A stretch of 64,000 bases of DNA from assembly GCA_965230755.1 (NCBI GenBank), contig CBDDLT010000015.1, positions 310,001 through 374,000 of the forward strand. Reading direction: 5' to 3'. The position numbers and the translations under genes are program-made. This DNA comes from DATFJT01 sp965230755. Lineage in GTDB: Bacteria; Bacteroidota; Bacteroidia; Chitinophagales; Saprospiraceae. Of this stretch, positions 43,595 through 52,124 are shown in pieces (position 1 is the stretch's first letter; each line of letters begins with the position of its first letter). Under the pieces are notes generated by a model, which saw nothing but the letters and a program-made list of their open reading frames with translations, was not told the origin of the DNA and did no database searches.

Positions 43595-44293
43595 ATGGCA
43601 GTAGACACCCTTGATCTGAATAAAAGACTGGAGCGAATCGAACAATCACTAAATCGAATTACCTCAGCCCTGGATCAGGCTCCGGGTTTAATGAGTATTG
43701 CAACCGATAGCATTGATTCTATGTTTGAAGAAAACAAAAAAACAGGTGGAGACGGGGATGCCCAATTACGCAGAGGAATCAATTTACTTGCTCGTCTTAC
43801 AGATCCAAAGATTCAAAATTCTCTTCATCAAATGTTGGATCTTATAGAGCAGGGTCCAGGATTAAGTGCTATGGCTGTTGATTCAATGGATGAAATGATA
43901 TACAATCTAAACATCTCAAATGAATCATTTCAGGAGCGAATTGAAGCAACAAGTGGACTTCTATTAAAATTAAGTTCCTCTAAGCAAATAGCTAAAATGG
44001 AACAACTTTTAGAAATGGCAGACCGACTTCCTGGCATTGTTGCTATGATTATTGATTCGATTGATCGCATTATGAATGATCATGGAGAAATAATCTCGGA
44101 TATGTTGGCCTTTTTGAACAAGGAAAATTTGTTGTTTCTAAAACAAGTAGCTGATTCACTCACTGAAGCGCAGGAACAACAATCTGAAAAAATGGGAATT
44201 CTCGGAGTTATGAAAGCAATGCGAGATCCTGACAGACAAAGAACAATGGGATTCCTCATGAACGTCACAAAAAATCTTGGTAATAACTTATAA
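43595..44293 (+). CDS. DUF1641-domain protein associated with sulfide:quinone oxidoreductase
   Basis: A 232-residue soluble helical protein. Its C-terminus (about 195-232, KMGILGVMKAMRDPDRQRTM and on) is the DUF1641 signature, found next to sqr and related quinone-linked oxidoreductases. The body carries three similar segments about 58 residues apart: APGLMSIATDSIDSM (29-43), GPGLSAMAVDSMDEM (87-101) and LPGIVAMIIDSIDRIM (145-160), pointing to an internal triplication. It starts 12 bases before the sqr gene, so the two are co-expressed. A role in assembling or docking SQR is a guess from context. Confidence 0.8.
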   Translation: MAVDTLDLNKRLERIEQSLNRITSALDQAPGLMSIATDSIDSMFEENKKTGGDGDAQLRRGINLLARLTDPKIQNSLHQMLDLIEQGPGLSAMAVDSMDEMIYNLNISNESFQERIEATSGLLLKLSSSKQIAKMEQLLEMADRLPGIVAMIIDSIDRIMNDHGEIISDMLAFLNKENLLFLKQVADSLTEAQEQQSEKMGILGVMKAMRDPDRQRTMGFLMNVTKNLGNNL

Positions 44294-44304
44294 ATTTCTC
44301 TAAT

Positions 44305-45498
44305 ATGTCAAAACATCAAATTGTAGTAGTTGGTGGCGGTAGTGCAGGATTATCTGTAGCCGCGATGTTACTAAACAAGAATAGCAATCTAGATATTTGT
44401 ATCATTGATAAAGCTGAAAAACACTATTATCAACCTCTGTGGACCTTAGTTGGAGCAGGAGTATTTCCCAAGGAGGAGACAGAACGCGATCAGGCCGACT
44501 ACATTCCGGCCGGAGCAACATGGATTAAAGAATATGTTAGCACCTTTGACCCTGACCAAAATACAGTTGTTACTCAAAGTGGAAAGTCCGTTCAATATGA
44601 CTTCCTTGTGGTGACCGCAGGAATTCAAATTAATTGGGATGCTATCCCCGGGTTAAAGGATTCCGTTGGCAAACCAGGTACAGGCATAGTTAGTAATTAT
44701 GCCTACGAAACAGTTGAAAGTACCTGGAATGCCATCCAATCACTACAAACCGGTACTGCGATTTTTACTCATCCCAGTACACCCATTAAGTGCGGTGGAG
44801 CTCCAATGAAAATCATGTTTCTTGCTGAGGATTACTGGAAAAAGAATGGAGTAAATCATAATATAAACATTAAATTCGTAAAAGGAGGTCCCGGTATTTT
44901 TGCTGTAAAAAAGTATGCTCAATCCTTGACTAAAGTCGCAGACAGAAAAAATATTGAAAGAATATGGCAAACTGATCTAATCGAAATTGACGCTGATAAT
45001 AAGAAGGCAACTTTTCGCAATAAGGAGACCGGTGATGAGCAGGTTATGGACTATGACATAATGCATGTGACTCCCCCAATGGGTCCTCCTGACTTCATTA
45101 AGAATAGTCCTCTCGCCGCTGATTCCGGTTGGGTTGATGTTGATAAGCTTACCACGAGACACAACAAGTACCATAATGTATTTTCTCTAGGGGACAATAG
45201 CAGTTTACCAACCAGTAAGACGGGTGCAGCAATTAGAAAACAAGCTCCGGTGACTGTCGCCAATATTTTATCCATGTTAGCCGGCAACCGACCTGATGCA
45301 CATTACGATGGTTATACTTCTTGTCCTCTCGTTACTGGTTACGGATCTCTAATTTTGGCAGAATTCGACTATGATAAAAAACCAAAAGAGTCTTTTCCAT
45401 TTGATCAAAGCAAAGAGAGGTATTCTATGTATGCTTTAAAAGCCTATGGATTACCCAAAATGTATTGGCATGGAATGCTAAGAGGGAGAGAATTTTAA
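44305..45498 (+). CDS. sqr: Sulfide:quinone oxidoreductase, type II (SQOR-like)
   Basis: Oxidises sulfide to persulfide or polysulfide and reduces quinone. The 397-residue FAD protein begins with the Rossmann motif VVVGGGSAGLSVAAML (7-22). Two redox cysteines are seen: C163 in TPIKCGGAPMK and C340 in YTSCPLVTGYGSLILAEFDY. These phrases match type II SQRs, the group of human SQOR and yeast Hmt2, rather than the three-cysteine type I enzymes. It has no signal peptide and would be a peripheral membrane protein. The gene is second in a DUF1641-sqr operon and ends at a terminator convergent with the rhodanese gene. Confidence 0.9.
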   Translation: MSKHQIVVVGGGSAGLSVAAMLLNKNSNLDICIIDKAEKHYYQPLWTLVGAGVFPKEETERDQADYIPAGATWIKEYVSTFDPDQNTVVTQSGKSVQYDFLVVTAGIQINWDAIPGLKDSVGKPGTGIVSNYAYETVESTWNAIQSLQTGTAIFTHPSTPIKCGGAPMKIMFLAEDYWKKNGVNHNINIKFVKGGPGIFAVKKYAQSLTKVADRKNIERIWQTDLIEIDADNKKATFRNKETGDEQVMDYDIMHVTPPMGPPDFIKNSPLAADSGWVDVDKLTTRHNKYHNVFSLGDNSSLPTSKTGAAIRKQAPVTVANILSMLAGNRPDAHYDGYTSCPLVTGYGSLILAEFDYDKKPKESFPFDQSKERYSMYALKAYGLPKMYWHGMLRGREF

Positions 45499-45504
45499 TA
45501 CAAT

Positions 45505-45540
45505 AAAGGGTCCTAAATAGCAAGGGCCCATTTATTTTTT
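45505..45540. terminator. Bidirectional terminator between sqr and the Soe operon
   Basis: Stem GGGTCCT (45508-45514) with AGGGCCC (45523-45529), extended by AAA/TTT flanks and followed by a TTTATTTTTT tract. Confidence 0.75.
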
Positions 45541-45549
45541 CAATGCTTA

Positions 45550-45918
45550 TTATTTTGAGGAATTCATTATTTCTTTTGTTCCATCTTTGAGGTTGTATAC
45601 ATGGTCAAAGTCCATATTCTTCATTAACCAGCAAACACGTATGCTTCTTCTACTTGTTCTACAATAAATGAAATAATGTGATTTTGGATCTAGTTTTTCA
45701 AGCTCGTCAATTAGATCCTCAGCAAAATAATCCAGATGTTCGGCTCTATCTAAATGCCAATTATCAAACTCTTGTCTTGTCCTGACATCAAAGCATCTTG
45801 AGTTAGAAATCGCCTTCTGCTTTTCTGTGAATTCATCAAAAGCTAAATTATTCAAACTATTTTTTATCAATTGCCAGCGAGAAAGTTGACAATTACCTTC
45901 TTCCATTTGATTACTCAT
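45550..45918 (-). CDS. Single-domain rhodanese
   Basis: A 122-residue sulfurtransferase. The rhodanese fold appears in CFDVRTRQEFDNWHL and the active-site loop YCRTSRRS, whose Cys is the persulfide carrier. A C-terminal VCWLMKNMDFDHVYNLKDGTKE closes the domain. The gene overlaps the start of the molybdopterin subunit gene by 8 bases and is the last gene of the operon. It probably passes sulfane sulfur between glutathione- or other thiol carriers and the dioxygenase. An internal Met (45906) is an alternative start. Confidence 0.88.
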   Translation of the reverse strand: MSNQMEEGNCQLSRWQLIKNSLNNLAFDEFTEKQKAISNSRCFDVRTRQEFDNWHLDRAEHLDYFAEDLIDELEKLDPKSHYFIYCRTSRRSIRVCWLMKNMDFDHVYNLKDGTKEIMNSSK

Positions 45919-48772
45919 CCTTAAGATAATAACAGGATAAATCAGGTTTTAATGGTCTTTTAAACCATAGTGGCCTGCGCAAGCCATTTGGGCCCGGAGC
46001 AGGTCTGGTCATTTCAAGCCATTTTCGATAGTTTTCCATAGACTTATTCGTATCTACAACAATATCACCATATTTATCCCCAGAACCTGGTTTCTCAACC
46101 CTTACACGTTGATGCCAGCAATGCATGCCGCTAATTGGATCAGGATGAACAGCATGTGTTATGTTCTGATGAACTCCGCCATCTGCCCAAAATATCCTGC
46201 TGCTGTCTTTATCCTTGCTTCTAAAAGGCCTAACTCCTGATTTAGTATTCATTCTATAAACGCCCTTTCCATCATTACTTATACCTACAGTGTTTGTAGC
46301 CCATCTATTCCCTTGATCTTGATCTCTTCTCCATCTACCTAAATGATGAGAACAAGCTATGACATCTGGCTTCATTCCTTCAGTCACCCACACTTTATCA
46401 ACGAAAAAACCAATATCGGTAATTAACTTGACTAAATCCCCTGTTTTAAATCCCCATTTTTCTGCATCTTTAGGATGCATCCAAATAGGATTCCTGTTGG
46501 CTATTTCCATTAACCATTTTGCATTTCCCGATCTAGAATGGATCAAAGTAGGCAACCTAAACGTAGGTACTAAAACATATTCACCATTGGATTTATCTAA
46601 ATTATCCATATGTATATGGCTCTTAATATAACTTGGCGTTGCGTATTCCGGCCACCCCCAATCGACCATTGTTTGACTGAATATTTCGTTTTTCATACTC
46701 GGAGTAGGAAATCCTATTCTAGGCTCTCCTTCCACTTGTACCGCAATATTTTTACCGTCCTTACTATATACGCCTGTTTTTTCATCTAACTGTGCTCCAT
46801 TTAGCTTTTCGTCAGCAACTATTTCTTCATTTTTCTTATAAGTGTGTTTCTCTACCTCAAATGCTCCATATTTTTTCATATACTCCAACTCACTAATTCC
46901 TTCTTTTGCTGCCGCTTCAGGTAAGTTAGGAGTGTTTTCAAAAATGTACTGATAATATTCATCAATTGATATTTTCTCTCCTTGTCGATATGGGGACATG
47001 AAATGATCCCTTATCCCCAAAGATCCGTCCTCATCGATCCTCCAACTCAATTCAATCCAGAATTCGTCTTCTTCCCATACTTCACCAGGATTTACCTCAT
47101 ATGTAAACTCGACTTCTCGTCCAGCTCTGCGGGCGGCTTCTCTTAAAACCGGCTGTCTAAAAGCAATCCATTTTCCGGAATGCGTGGCATAACTGTTTAA
47201 ATCATGTCTTTCTGCGCTGTGACCCATTGGTAGAACTAGATCTGCAAAGAATGCTGTTTCATTCCAAGTGGGTGTTAAAGCGATATGACAACCAAAAAGT
47301 GACTCATCTTGGAAAGCCTCCATCCACATAAATCCATCAGGATACGTCCATACCGGATTAAATACCCTCGAAAAATAGGTATCCATTCTACCTCTTCCCT
47401 CTTTGAGCATGTGTGGGAGAAGAAAGGACATTTCAAACATAGCTAAGGGGTATTCCTTAGGAAAATGCAACTCATTCCAAAATTTCTGAGCTGGTGGAAC
47501 ACTATGGAATTTGGGCTTGAATTTACTCCAAGAGTTGGGAGATGTTCCACCTTTGGTTCCTACACTTCCAGTTATTACATTTAGAAAATGTAAACATCTG
47601 CTTACACACCATCCACCCAAATTACCACTGGAAGCGCTGCGCCAATTATGTGTAGCAAAACGCTCTCCAGCCTCTCCTATTAATATAGCAACTTCCTCTA
47701 TTACCTCTTTTTTTACACCACTTTCTTTCTCTGAAAATTCGGGAGTAAATTCTCCATAATCCTGAATTAGTTTAGCAATAAAATTCTCAAATTTTATCTC
47801 GACGCCTTCATGCTTATTAATTAAATACTCCTCCCAATTAACCCAATTTTCTAAATATTCTCGATTGTATAATCCTCTCTCCAGAATAACTTTTGCCATA
47901 GCCAGAAGAACGGCAGCTTCTGTCCCGGGATAGGTCGGCATCCAATAGTCCGACATACTAGCTGTATTGGAGAGCCTAGGATCCATGGTCGCCAATTTGG
48001 CTCCTTTCATCTTTCCCTCTATAATTCTTTGAGCATGAGGGTTGAAATAATGGCCACTTTCTAAATGAGCCGAAATCAATAAAATAAACTTGGCATTGGC
48101 ATGATCCGGGCTAGGTCGATCATGACCATACCAAATATTATAACCAAAACGGGCTCCAGAACTACAAATATTTGTGTGGCTATTATGGCCATCGATTCCC
48201 CAGGCTTGTAAAACACGGTTGGCATAACCTTCATGTCCTGGTCGCCCTACATGATAAGCTATTTCATTATTTCTCTTTTCCTTTAGTGCCTTTCTAATTC
48301 TATCCGCAATGGTATCTAATGCTTCATCCCAACTTATTCTTTCCCATTTTCCTTCTCCTCGCTTACCAACTCTTTTTAACGGATACAATATTCTATCGGG
48401 ATCAGTCAATTGATTGATGGTGGCAGGACCCTTAGCACAGTTTCTTCCTCTGCTACCAGGGTGATAAGGATTCCCTTCCAATTTCCTTATCTCTCCAGAA
48501 TCTTTATCTACATATGCCGTAAGTCCACAAGCACTTTCACAGTTGAAACATGTCGTAGGCACTATGGTATATTTTTTCTTTTCCTTTTTCGGCCAAGATT
48601 TGGCTTCATACTCTTCCCAATGATCCCATTGATCAATAGGTGGATATCCTTTTAAGCCTGAATCAATCATTCTATCCAAAAGCGGATCTCTTTCCTTATG
48701 AAGGTCAGGAATCAATCTTAATTTTTCAGCAATCCTTTCTACAAGGGAATATTTCTTTGTCATCTTCATCAA
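45911..48772 (-). CDS. Molybdopterin oxidoreductase catalytic subunit (SoeA-like sulfite dehydrogenase)
   Basis: A 953-residue bis-MGD enzyme of the DMSO reductase superfamily. The N-terminal 4Fe-4S cluster is bound by C75-x2-C78-x3-C82 and C112; NICSSGARFG carries C203, the likely Mo ligand. Molybdopterin signatures include HNWRSASSGN and WNETAFFADLVLPMG. There is no twin-arginine signal, so it should face the cytoplasm like SoeA, unlike PsrA/PhsA. It follows the FeS/membrane-subunit gene with a 1-base gap. The role as sulfite:quinone oxidoreductase follows from context; thiosulfate or polysulfide chemistry cannot be excluded. Confidence 0.8.
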   Translation of the reverse strand: MMKMTKKYSLVERIAEKLRLIPDLHKERDPLLDRMIDSGLKGYPPIDQWDHWEEYEAKSWPKKEKKKYTIVPTTCFNCESACGLTAYVDKDSGEIRKLEGNPYHPGSRGRNCAKGPATINQLTDPDRILYPLKRVGKRGEGKWERISWDEALDTIADRIRKALKEKRNNEIAYHVGRPGHEGYANRVLQAWGIDGHNSHTNICSSGARFGYNIWYGHDRPSPDHANAKFILLISAHLESGHYFNPHAQRIIEGKMKGAKLATMDPRLSNTASMSDYWMPTYPGTEAAVLLAMAKVILERGLYNREYLENWVNWEEYLINKHEGVEIKFENFIAKLIQDYGEFTPEFSEKESGVKKEVIEEVAILIGEAGERFATHNWRSASSGNLGGWCVSRCLHFLNVITGSVGTKGGTSPNSWSKFKPKFHSVPPAQKFWNELHFPKEYPLAMFEMSFLLPHMLKEGRGRMDTYFSRVFNPVWTYPDGFMWMEAFQDESLFGCHIALTPTWNETAFFADLVLPMGHSAERHDLNSYATHSGKWIAFRQPVLREAARRAGREVEFTYEVNPGEVWEEDEFWIELSWRIDEDGSLGIRDHFMSPYRQGEKISIDEYYQYIFENTPNLPEAAAKEGISELEYMKKYGAFEVEKHTYKKNEEIVADEKLNGAQLDEKTGVYSKDGKNIAVQVEGEPRIGFPTPSMKNEIFSQTMVDWGWPEYATPSYIKSHIHMDNLDKSNGEYVLVPTFRLPTLIHSRSGNAKWLMEIANRNPIWMHPKDAEKWGFKTGDLVKLITDIGFFVDKVWVTEGMKPDVIACSHHLGRWRRDQDQGNRWATNTVGISNDGKGVYRMNTKSGVRPFRSKDKDSSRIFWADGGVHQNITHAVHPDPISGMHCWHQRVRVEKPGSGDKYGDIVVDTNKSMENYRKWLEMTRPAPGPNGLRRPLWFKRPLKPDLSCYYLKDE

Positions 48773-48773
48773 T

Positions 48774-50387
48774 TTAGCTTAAAGGAATTCTTTGTGGGGC
48801 TTCAACCCAAATATGATTACTTAAATATATGCCGACTAGTGCGAGAACAGATGCAATTCCCAAACTCCATGCACCTAAACCAGAATAGATAATAATTAAT
48901 GGAATAATATTCCCCAACAGTACTACACCTAACCAGAATAACTTGCTATATCTTCCTTTGACAATCATTTTAACTACTCTATGAGCATCTTCCGTAGGAT
49001 GGGAAGTAGACAATTCAATGAGTACTACGATTAAATTCAAAATTATTGATATTGCCCCAAGTTTTATTAGTGAATCATTCCAGGTCCAGCCGGAATTAAA
49101 AAAGGAAAAAATCAAATAGACAAAAACACCAGCTATTATAGAATGAATGAACATGTGCAAGGCCAAAGCTGGAGACTGCCAAAAATCCCTACCCTTTGCT
49201 TGGGCGAACAGAAATGCTGTATAAACCGCTACAATCACAGCTAATGCACCCGAAATGTATAATAGTGGTCTTAGAATCAAGGTCCAATTAAATGTAAGAC
49301 ATAATAGAATTAGAGTTAATAATCCTCCATATAAGGTGATGGAGTACCCTCCCTTGACCAACCACGAATTCCATTGAGGTCTCAGTAAAACATAAGTGAA
49401 TCGTTTCGGTTGATCTAAGTCTTTTATCAAAAGGAAACCAGTTAGAGTTAGAAAAACAATAGCTGTAATGGCCCCAACCATCCATAACTCCGATTCTATT
49501 TTAGCCCAACCAAATATCCAAATGAATAAAGGAACTAATATCATTCCTGCAGCAATTGCTTTAGTCCAGACATAAGTGGAAACCTCCCATCCCCATAAAA
49601 TCCCCTTATCCGGGGTGTTATAGACTTCTTTTGCCTGATTCATCACGATATCGATGGATTTTAGGTTTTTGGTCGGTTTTTCCTTGGAATTATAGTTCTC
49701 ATTAATCTCGGAAACTGCTTGTAAAACATCGGGGTTGCTAAAAGACATTTTTTCCGCTTCCTTAGCAAAATGTCCAACTCCTCTAGCTTGTCCACCCCAT
49801 AAATTACCTTCTACTTGATGGCTTGCAGAAGGAATAATTGACACTTCATCAGCGTCTATATAAAATAAGTTAGGAAGGGTCCCTTTTTCAGATTTTCGTG
49901 TCTTAACGGCTTGTCTCGAAAGCAACGTAGAAATCTCCGAATCAGGATCTTCCATATCACCAGAAATGATAGCATGCTCCGGACAAACATTAACACATGC
50001 AGGTTCTAGTCCAATATCAACTCTATGTGCACAATAATTACACTTAGCTGCAGTATTAGTATCCGGGTCTATATATAAAGCATCATAAGGGCAAGCTTGC
50101 ATACAAGATTTACATCCTATACATCGATCCTTGTCAAAATCTACTATCCCATCTTTCCTTGTATATAATGCTTCTACGGGACATATCGTGACGCATGGGG
50201 CATCGGTACAATGATTACAACGCATCACCGAAAAAAGTCTCCTGGTATTAGGGAATTCCCCTTTTTCTACTTGCTTTACCCAAGTTCTGTTTACCCCAAC
50301 AGCAACATCGTGTTCAGACTTGCAGGCAGTCGTGCACGCATGACATCCGATGCACTTTCGATTATCAATTACGAATCCGTATTTCAT
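48774..50387 (-). CDS. Fused four-cluster ferredoxin and NrfD-type membrane subunit (SoeB-SoeC fusion)
   Basis: A 537-residue electron-transfer and anchor subunit. The N-terminal ferredoxin domain (1-175) has sixteen cysteines for four 4Fe-4S clusters: C12/15/18/22, C57/60/65/69, C89/92/95/99 and C116/119/131/135. A linker follows, then an NrfD/PsrC-like membrane part (about 265-530) with nine or so helices starting GWEVSTYVWTKAIAAGMILV. In most Soe, Dms and Psr complexes these are two proteins. It would carry electrons from the molybdoenzyme to membrane quinone. It overlaps SulP1 by 4 bases and precedes the SoeA-like gene by 1 base. Confidence 0.83.
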   Translation of the reverse strand: MKYGFVIDNRKCIGCHACTTACKSEHDVAVGVNRTWVKQVEKGEFPNTRRLFSVMRCNHCTDAPCVTICPVEALYTRKDGIVDFDKDRCIGCKSCMQACPYDALYIDPDTNTAAKCNYCAHRVDIGLEPACVNVCPEHAIISGDMEDPDSEISTLLSRQAVKTRKSEKGTLPNLFYIDADEVSIIPSASHQVEGNLWGGQARGVGHFAKEAEKMSFSNPDVLQAVSEINENYNSKEKPTKNLKSIDIVMNQAKEVYNTPDKGILWGWEVSTYVWTKAIAAGMILVPLFIWIFGWAKIESELWMVGAITAIVFLTLTGFLLIKDLDQPKRFTYVLLRPQWNSWLVKGGYSITLYGGLLTLILLCLTFNWTLILRPLLYISGALAVIVAVYTAFLFAQAKGRDFWQSPALALHMFIHSIIAGVFVYLIFSFFNSGWTWNDSLIKLGAISIILNLIVVLIELSTSHPTEDAHRVVKMIVKGRYSKLFWLGVVLLGNIIPLIIIYSGLGAWSLGIASVLALVGIYLSNHIWVEAPQRIPLS

Positions 50388-52123
50388 TCGATCTTATTTA
50401 TATCACTTTGATAAGAATATTTTAGACTAAGATTTTTTTTCTTAACCTGATCATGGTCCTCTCCAAGGATGGCATGGGCAACACTAAGATGCAATCTATC
50501 TTTTCCTAAGCACTTGTAAAAATCACTTTTATAAATTCTATCTCTAACAGGACCACTTACATTTGTCAGTTCCAATCTAATTTGATTTTTGAGACAATAG
50601 TTATTGAGTTCAATCAACTTCATCATAGCTGTAGAATCAATATTATTAACGCCTCCAACATGTAAAATAAGTTTTTCCAAAGGCATTCTACTTTCGATCC
50701 GACCTACGATTGACCTGTAGAAATGTTCGGCATTTCCGAAAAACAAGTCCTGATCATATCTAAGTATTAAAATTTTGTCCTCAACATATGCATCTTTATA
50801 TCGATCAATATTTCGATAAGAAGCAGTCCCTGGCAAATTACCCAATTCAGCAAAATGAGGTTTAGATGCCCTAATTATAACAGAAAGCAAGGATAACAGT
50901 ATTCCTGCTATGATTCCATTGACTATCCCCAAAAACAAAGTAAGAAAGAAAGTGGCCATATAAACCCAGAAATCTGTTCGATCCTGGTCAAATAATTTAC
51001 GTACCTCTGCAACATTAATCAATCCAAGTACTGATACTATTACAATTGCTGCAAGAATAGGGAGGGGCAAATAATAAAATAAGGTGCTCATCAAGCCAAG
51101 AACCAAGGCTATTATACCAGCTGTGAAAAAGCCTGAAAGCGAAGTCCTTGCACCTGCTTCTCGGTTTATTGCTGATCGAGTAAAACTTCCAGTACTTGGC
51201 ATCGCCAAGAAAAAACTACCAACTAGTTTTGCCATCCCCAAACCAAGTAATTCTCTATTGGCTGATATTTTTTGATTTGAATCAGATGATGAATCAGCCA
51301 GTGCTTTTGAAATTGAAAAAGAACCAATAAAACAAATTATGCTAACCACGAGAGCTGTTGGAATCAAGTCTAAAACTCTGTTCGGAACAAAAAATTCTGT
51401 GCTGAAAATAGGGAAATGAGCAGGAATATTTCCGACAATTGGTACAGATGTCAATGTTTCCTTATTGAAATATAGAATTAAGGTACCCAAAACAACTACG
51501 ATTAGATAATAGGGGCATTTTGGGGCCCATATTCGCATTATAATCAGTAACAGAATTGCACCCAATCCTAAAGCACCAGAATAAACATTGTATTCAGATA
51601 AGTGCTGAATGAATCCAGATAATATTTGCGTAACAGAACCAGAACCTCCATATTCGAGGCTTAAAAGATGTTTTAATTGACTGATTATAATTATAATGCC
51701 AGCTGCAGCAATGAATCCATTCATTACTGGTTTTGAAAGAAAATTAGATAAAGTCCCTAATTTCAACAATGCAAATATAATCTGAAAAACACCTGAAATC
51801 AGACCCACTAATAAAACCATTTCGATATACTCCATTGTTCCTGGACGAGCAAAGGATGATACACCAGCAAGTATAACAATGGACATAATAGCAACGGGAC
51901 CAACAGATAAATATCTTGATGAAGCAAAAACAGAATATACAACCAAAGGAACTAAAGAAGCGTATAATCCATATACCGGTGGCATACCAGCAAGTATCGA
52001 ATAAGCCAATCCCTGAGGAATAAGTACAATGGCGACCATTAGTCCAGATATCAAATCCCCAATAAAAGACTGAGTATCGTAGTTCTTTAAATCTCGGATA
52101 ATGGTCAACTCCATTCTCAGCAA
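50384..52123 (-). CDS. SulP family anion transporter (copy 1)
   Basis: A 579-residue SLC26/SulP transporter. The N-terminal signature IPQGLAYSILAGMPPVYGLY and SVGPVAIMSIV starts a 10-14 helix transport domain; a cytoplasmic STAS domain (about 430-550) has LILHVGGVNNIDSTAM. Substrates of the family include sulfate and bicarbonate. Encoded inside the sulfite-oxidising operon (4-base overlap with the SoeBC fusion, 1-base gap to the dioxygenase gene), it is likely to exchange or export sulfate or sulfite. Transport direction cannot be read from sequence. A related copy lies at 54052-55779. Confidence 0.87.
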   Translation of the reverse strand: MLRMELTIIRDLKNYDTQSFIGDLISGLMVAIVLIPQGLAYSILAGMPPVYGLYASLVPLVVYSVFASSRYLSVGPVAIMSIVILAGVSSFARPGTMEYIEMVLLVGLISGVFQIIFALLKLGTLSNFLSKPVMNGFIAAAGIIIIISQLKHLLSLEYGGSGSVTQILSGFIQHLSEYNVYSGALGLGAILLLIIMRIWAPKCPYYLIVVVLGTLILYFNKETLTSVPIVGNIPAHFPIFSTEFFVPNRVLDLIPTALVVSIICFIGSFSISKALADSSSDSNQKISANRELLGLGMAKLVGSFFLAMPSTGSFTRSAINREAGARTSLSGFFTAGIIALVLGLMSTLFYYLPLPILAAIVIVSVLGLINVAEVRKLFDQDRTDFWVYMATFFLTLFLGIVNGIIAGILLSLLSVIIRASKPHFAELGNLPGTASYRNIDRYKDAYVEDKILILRYDQDLFFGNAEHFYRSIVGRIESRMPLEKLILHVGGVNNIDSTAMMKLIELNNYCLKNQIRLELTNVSGPVRDRIYKSDFYKCLGKDRLHLSVAHAILGEDHDQVKKKNLSLKYSYQSDINKIE

Positions 52124-52124
52124 T

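Noticed and set aside
45911..50387. Polysulfide or thiosulfate reductase (PsrABC/PhsABC)
   Set aside because: The catalytic subunit has no Tat signal and lies in an oxidative operon with a dioxygenase, so the sulfite dehydrogenase call is preferred. Phylogeny would be decisive.
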